Below, one piece after another: positions 60,267-64,000 of a stretch of 64,000 bases of DNA. Below the pieces are notes generated by a model, which worked only from the letters and a program-made list of their open reading frames with translations, made no database searches and was not told the origin of the DNA. Location of the stretch: positions 4,030,001 through 4,094,000 of the forward strand of contig NZ_CP028271.1 in assembly GCF_009914055.1 (NCBI RefSeq). The letters are read 5' to 3'. The position numbers and the translations under genes are program-made. This DNA is from Mixta intestinalis. GTDB taxonomy: Bacteria; Pseudomonadota; Gammaproteobacteria; Enterobacterales; Enterobacteriaceae. The first letter of the stretch is position 1; each line of letters begins with the position of its first letter.

Positions 60267-60294
60267 GAACTTGTGGATAACTTCGCTATCTAAT
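60267..60294 (+). promoter_or_regulatory. Sigma-E-type promoter of rpoH (P3-like)
   Basis: GAACTT at 60267-60272, a 16-bp spacer, then TCTAAT at 60289-60294. This matches the sigma-E consensus and the E. coli rpoH P3 promoter as I remember it. It is about 100 bp upstream of the start codon. Confidence 0.8.
60272..60280. promoter_or_regulatory. DnaA box overlapping the rpoH sigma-E promoter
   Basis: TGTGGATAA is the exact complement of the DnaA box TTATCCACA. It overlaps the spacer of the sigma-E-type promoter. DnaA repression of rpoH promoters is described in E. coli. Confidence 0.7.
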
Positions 60295-60399
60295 GAAGTA
60301 GCACAGATTGCTTTGAGATTTCATGGCGGATTCCTGTATTTTGAGGAATAGCGCAAAAGGAAATCGTGCGGCAATAATGATAATTATGAGAGGGTTTGA

Positions 60400-61257
60400 A
60401 TGACCAAAGAAATGCACACTTTAGCTATTGCTCCTCTTGGTAATCTGGAGTCCTACATCCGGGCTGCCAATGCCTGGCCGATGCTGACGGCGGAAGAGGA
60501 AAAAGCGCTGGCTGAACGGCTGCATTACCAGGGCGATCTGGATGCGGCTAAAACGCTGATCCTGTCTCACCTCCGCTTTGTTGTTCATATCGCTCGTAAC
60601 TACGCGGGCTATGGCCTGCCGCAGGCGGATTTGATTCAGGAAGGCAACATCGGCCTGATGAAGGCGGTGCGTCGCTTTAACCCGGAAGTTGGGGTTCGTC
60701 TGGTCTCTTTCGCCGTACACTGGATTAAAGCTGAAATTCACGAATACGTGCTGCGTAACTGGCGTATCGTAAAAGTCGCGACTACCAAAGCGCAGCGCAA
60801 ACTGTTCTTTAACCTGCGTAAAACCAAGCAGCGTCTGGGCTGGTTTAATCAGGATGAAGTGGAGATGGTGGCGCGCGAGCTGGGCGTAAGCAGCAAAGAC
60901 GTGCGTGAAATGGAATCCCGCATGGCGGCGCAGGATATGACTTTTGACCTGACCTCAGATGATGAGTCAGGCGAAGGCAAAAGCATGGCACCGGTGCTTT
61001 ATCTACAGGATAAAACCTCTGACTTTGCTGATGGCATTGAAGAGGATAACTGGGAAAACCATGCGGCTGATAAACTCAGCGATGCCTTGCAGGGCCTTGA
61101 TGAGCGTAGCCAGCATATTATTCGGGCGCGCTGGCTGGACGACGAGAACAAAACCACGCTGCAAGAACTGGCGGATCAATATGGTGTTTCCGCTGAGCGT
61201 GTGCGCCAGCTGGAAAAGAACGCGATGAAAAAATTACGGCTGGCGATAGAAGCATAA
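60400..61257 (+). CDS. rpoH: RNA polymerase sigma-32 factor RpoH
   Basis: 285-residue heat-shock sigma factor (E. coli 284). Region 2 includes HLRFVVHIARNYAGYGLPQADLIQEGNIGLMKAV and the -10-binding VRLVSFAVHWIKAEIHEYVLRNWRIVK. The RpoH box QRKLFFNLRKTK follows near residue 130, and region 4 has TLQELADQYGVSAERVRQLEKNAMKKL. In E. coli the 5' end of the mRNA folds into a thermosensor, and the first codons here are similar. A strong terminator follows. Confidence 0.98.
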   Translation: MTKEMHTLAIAPLGNLESYIRAANAWPMLTAEEEKALAERLHYQGDLDAAKTLILSHLRFVVHIARNYAGYGLPQADLIQEGNIGLMKAVRRFNPEVGVRLVSFAVHWIKAEIHEYVLRNWRIVKVATTKAQRKLFFNLRKTKQRLGWFNQDEVEMVARELGVSSKDVREMESRMAAQDMTFDLTSDDESGEGKSMAPVLYLQDKTSDFADGIEEDNWENHAADKLSDALQGLDERSQHIIRARWLDDENKTTLQELADQYGVSAERVRQLEKNAMKKLRLAIEA

Positions 61258-61274
61258 CGCGTCAACGTAACAGA

Positions 61275-61299
61275 GGGCGGCCAGTGAGCCGCCCTTTTT
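61275..61299 (+). terminator. Terminator of rpoH
   Basis: GGGCGGC (61275-61281) and GCCGCCC (61288-61294) form a 7-bp stem with a 6-base loop, followed by five T residues. Confidence 0.92.
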
Positions 61300-61394
61300 G
61301 TTGGGAAACTTAAACCGCCTCTTATGGAGGTAGCGATCGCACATTGCAGCGTTTTTATCGCGCGCCTTCCGCTCCCCCTTTGGCTACAGTGTCC

Positions 61395-61790
61395 TCATTC
61401 CCTGGTATAAATCCAGCCGTCTGCCTGCGTACGGAAGCCGCAGGCCTGCATAAAGGCGGCGATGATCTGCTGATCGGCCTTGCCGTCATCGGCAATCCAT
61501 AGCTGCGTCAGCGACGGATTTTGTGCTATCACCTCTTCCAGCAAATAGCTTCCCACCCCGCGACGACGCGTTACCTCGCGTACTTCCAGCTTCTCCAGTC
61601 TCCCCTGCGTACCGCGAATGGTTAGTTCAACGGCGGCCAGCAGACGATCGTTAAAGCGCGCAGCGTAGAGCCGATGGTTTTCGTCCAGTTTCCTTTCCAG
61701 CTCGCTACATATGACCTCCGGCCAGATTTTGCCGAGATCGATACAATCCTGCTCGCTGAGCTTTTGCAGCCTGATAATAGTCAGTTTCAT
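61395..61790 (-). CDS. panM: PanD maturation factor PanM (PanZ), GNAT family
   Basis: 131-residue acetyltransferase-fold protein that triggers self-cleavage of aspartate decarboxylase pro-PanD and couples it to CoA levels. It begins MKLTIIRLQKL, and the CoA-binding motif VREVTRRRGVGSYLLEEV is near residue 78. The frame continues 210 nt upstream without support. It sits between rpoH and livJ, as in E. coli. The ribosome site is weak. Confidence 0.92.
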   Translation of the reverse strand: MKLTIIRLQKLSEQDCIDLGKIWPEVICSELERKLDENHRLYAARFNDRLLAAVELTIRGTQGRLEKLEVREVTRRRGVGSYLLEEVIAQNPSLTQLWIADDGKADQQIIAAFMQACGFRTQADGWIYTRE

Positions 61791-62190
61791 GAGATAACCC
61801 GTCGCCTGGTAAAAGGCATATTGTAGCGAAGCTGTGGCAAAAGGAACCTGTAAGCGGTTCTGTACAAAAACAAAGCGATCTGTTTTTTGCCACCTGCATA
61901 TTCCACGTAAACAATTATAACTATGCCACTTGCCAGCATAACGCGCTGGCAGAGAGGGGAAAAAGCCACCGTAACTGCCAGAGGATTGTCCTGTTATCAC
62001 CGTTAGATTTTGCCTTCCTCAGTTGATTTACAGAATAAATCTCCTGTTTAATGAACTGAAAAATAAAGTGTTATTAACAAAATAGATATGTGTTAAAGCT
62101 AACTTATTCACATCAAAAGAATTTTGTTTAATAGTCCACCGAAAATAAACATAAGCAAATCACAACAGACACAACAGATGGGGAAGTCGG
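61791..62190. promoter_or_regulatory. Divergent panM/livJ control region
   Basis: 400 bp, AT-rich toward livJ. In E. coli livJ is repressed by Lrp with leucine, so Lrp sites are expected, but I cannot place them. No gene is supported. Confidence 0.5.
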
Positions 62191-63306
62191 ATGAATATCA
62201 GTAAAGGGCGCGTAATGCTGGCAGGATGTGTGGCTTTGGCAATGAGTCATGCAGCGCTGGCGGAAGAGATCAAAGTGGCGATTGTTGGCGCAATGTCTGG
62301 CCCGGTCGCGCAGTATGGCGATATGCAGTTCACCGGCGCGACGCAGGCCATCGCCGATATCAATGCCAAAGGCGGCGTAAACGGCAACAAACTGGTGGCG
62401 GTAAAATATGATGATGCCTGCGATCCCAAGCAGGCGGTAGCGGTAGCGAACAAAGTGGTGAATGAAGGTATCCGCTACGTTATTGGTCACCTCTGCTCCT
62501 CTTCCACACAGCCTGCGTCTGATATTTATGAAGATGAAGGCATATTAATGATCACGCCTGCGGCGACCGCAGCCGATCTGACTTCGCGCGGCTATCAGCT
62601 GATTATGCGCACCACCGGCCTCGATTCCGATCAGGGACCAACCGCCGCTAAATATATCCTCGACGTTATTAAACCTCAGCGTATCGCTATCGTGCACGAC
62701 AAGCAGCAGTATGGCGAAGGCCTGGCTCGCTCGGTGCAGGAGAGCCTGAAAAAAGCCAATGCGCCTGTCGCCCTGTTTGAAGGTATCACCGCTGGCGATA
62801 AGGATTTTTCCACGCTGGTGGCGCGTCTGAAAAAAGAAAATATCGATTTTGTTTACTTTGGCGGCTACTACCCGGAGATGGGACAGATCGTGCGTCAGGC
62901 TCGCGCGGCTGGCCTGAAGACCCAGTTTATGGGACCGGAAGGTGTGGGTAACGCCTCGCTCTCCAATATCGCCGGTGCGGCCTCCGAAGGCATGCTGGTG
63001 ACACTGCCAAAACGCTATGACCAGGTTGCCGCTAACCAGCCGATTGTTGATGCTATCAAAGCGAAAAAGCTGGACGCCACCGGGCCGTTCGTCTGGACCA
63101 CCTATGCGGCACTGCAATCGCTGGCTGCCGGTATCACGCGCAGCAAGAGCGAAGAACCGGCGGATATCGTAAAAAACCTCAAGGAAGGACAGCCGGTGCC
63201 AACCGTTATGGGTAACCTGAGCTGGGATCAGAAGGGCGATTTGAAAGGGTTTGAGTTCGGCGTATTTAAATGGCACGCCGACGGCACCTCCACCGCAGTG
63301 AAATAA
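62191..63306 (+). CDS. livJ: Branched-chain amino acid ABC transporter substrate-binding protein
   Basis: 371-residue periplasmic binding protein for Leu/Ile/Val. The signal peptide ends ...MSHAALA with mature EEIKVAIVGAMSGPVAQYGDMQFTGA. The disulfide cysteines are in YDDACDPKQ and IGHLCSSSTQPASDIYEDEG. Residues MITPAATAADLTSRGYQLIMRTTGLDSDQGP look more like LivJ than LivK. Only this one binding protein is seen before livH, whereas E. coli has livJ, panM, livK and then livH. LivK naming would also be acceptable. Confidence 0.92.
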   Translation: MNISKGRVMLAGCVALAMSHAALAEEIKVAIVGAMSGPVAQYGDMQFTGATQAIADINAKGGVNGNKLVAVKYDDACDPKQAVAVANKVVNEGIRYVIGHLCSSSTQPASDIYEDEGILMITPAATAADLTSRGYQLIMRTTGLDSDQGPTAAKYILDVIKPQRIAIVHDKQQYGEGLARSVQESLKKANAPVALFEGITAGDKDFSTLVARLKKENIDFVYFGGYYPEMGQIVRQARAAGLKTQFMGPEGVGNASLSNIAGAASEGMLVTLPKRYDQVAANQPIVDAIKAKKLDATGPFVWTTYAALQSLAAGITRSKSEEPADIVKNLKEGQPVPTVMGNLSWDQKGDLKGFEFGVFKWHADGTSTAVK

Positions 63307-63340
63307 CTGACGTTACCGATCGCACGTTATTCAGCAGTCC

Positions 63341-63362
63341 GGGGCCAGAGTTTTCTGGCCCC
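63341..63362 (+). terminator. Hairpin between livJ and livH
   Basis: GGGGCCAGA (63341-63349) and TCTGGCCCC (63354-63362) form a perfect 9-bp stem with a GTTT loop. No T-run follows, so it may be a partial terminator or stabiliser that keeps the binding protein more abundant than the permease. Confidence 0.65.
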
Positions 63363-63440
63363 AGGCCGCTCCTGCATTTGATAAAGACGGACGTTTTCTC
63401 GCTGTAGGCCATGCCGCTCAGCTTTGTTGGGGTTTAAATT

Positions 63441-64000
63441 ATGTCCGAGCAGTTCCTCTATTTTCTACAGCAGTTGCTTAATGGCGTGACCTTAGGCAGC
63501 ACCTACGCGCTGATCGCCATCGGCTACACCATGGTGTACGGCATTATCGGCATGATTAACTTCGCGCATGGCGAAGTGTATATGATCGGCAGCTATGTCT
63601 CTTTTATCGTGATTGCCGCGTTGATGATGGTCGGTATTGATACCAGCTGGCTGCTAATTGGCGTGGGTTTTCTCGCCGCCATCGTGATTGCCAGCGCTTA
63701 TGGCTGGAGCATTGAGCGCGTCGCCTATAAGCCAGTGCGTTCATCAAAGCGCCTGATTGCGCTGATCTCCGCCATCGGCATGTCCGTTTTCCTGCAAAAC
63801 TACGTCAGTCTGACGCAGGGCTCGCGCGATCTGGCGCTGCCGGGCCTGGTCAGCGGGCAGCTAACGCTGGGGGAGAGCAACGGCTTTGCCGCTACCATCA
63901 GTACGATGCAGGTGGTGATTTGGCTGGTAACGTTCTGTGCCATGCTGGCGCTGACGCTGTTTATCCGTTACTCGCGTATGGGCCGCGCCTGCCGCGCCTG
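63441..64000 (+). CDS. livH: Branched-chain amino acid ABC permease LivH (partial)
   Basis: The window ends inside this gene after about 186 codons. It begins MSEQFLYFLQQLLNGVTLGSTYALIAIGYTM and continues with GMINFAHGEVYMIGSYVSF, the ABC membrane permease signature for LivH, an inner-membrane subunit of the Leu/Ile/Val importer. E. coli LivH has about 308 residues. livM, livG and livF would be expected beyond the window. Confidence 0.95.
   Translation, partial: MSEQFLYFLQQLLNGVTLGSTYALIAIGYTMVYGIIGMINFAHGEVYMIGSYVSFIVIAALMMVGIDTSWLLIGVGFLAAIVIASAYGWSIERVAYKPVRSSKRLIALISAIGMSVFLQNYVSLTQGSRDLALPGLVSGQLTLGESNGFAATISTMQVVIWLVTFCAMLALTLFIRYSRMGRACRA

Overview
The window looks like chromosome from an enterobacterium of the Erwiniaceae type (Pantoea, Mixta or Erwinia). 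The basis is recalled similarity: most proteins are close to their E. coli counterparts, gene order is partly conserved, coding regions are GC-rich, and a complete pqqABCDEF operon is present. The genus is inference. No rRNA, tRNA, CRISPR array, transposase or phage gene was seen.

Region 1 (1-10.8 kb) is housekeeping: rbn, rlmJ, a CPBP-family membrane protease, prlC-rsmJ, uspA and uspB (divergent), pitA and yhiN. Two convergent intergenic gaps carry a related dispersed palindromic repeat, one of them inside a degenerate tandem array.

Region 2 (10.9-19.1 kb) is accessory. A membrane-anchored CadC/ToxR-type regulator is coupled to a small membrane protein (YqeI/YqeJ-like). An AT-rich gene-free stretch, a LuxR-type regulator, a 190-bp interval between two strong terminators, a zinc alcohol dehydrogenase, a CinA-C protein and a large autotransporter follow.

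Region 3 (19.2-27.9 kb) is the PQQ locus. A secreted alpha/beta hydrolase and an M19 dipeptidase overlap each other just upstream of pqqA-F, and a GAF-GGDEF protein converges on pqqF.

Region 4 (28.2-34 kb) holds hemB, a small heat-shock protein gene with a possible sigma-32 promoter, a metallo-beta-lactamase-fold hydrolase, proP, and uxuA divergent from a GntR regulator.

Region 5 (35-52.8 kb) reads as sugar-acid and inositol catabolism placed inside a conserved backbone. The E. coli order dcrB-yhhS-yhhT is interrupted by the L-rhamnonate operon rhmRDTA (between yhhT and yhhS) and by a myo-inositol cluster iolI/iolB/iolR/iolC/iolD/iolG/iolH/iolE (between yhhS and dcrB). The iol cluster has no transporter and no iolA in the window. 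A 9-bp motif recurs in all three iol control regions and is a candidate IolR site.

Region 6 (52.9-64 kb) is conserved backbone: dcrB, yhhQ, tusA, yhhN, yhhM, yhhL, rsmD, ftsYEX, rpoH, panM, livJ and the start of livH. zntA is missing from its E. coli position between yhhN and tusA. The rpoH leader keeps a sigma-E-type promoter with an overlapping DnaA box.

No clearly new multi-gene system is evident. The most interesting items are the repeats, the coupled membrane regulator pair, the terminator-bounded interval, the hydrolase/dipeptidase/PQQ linkage and the inserted catabolic modules. Family assignments and E. coli lengths come from memory of the protein families; no database search was run.
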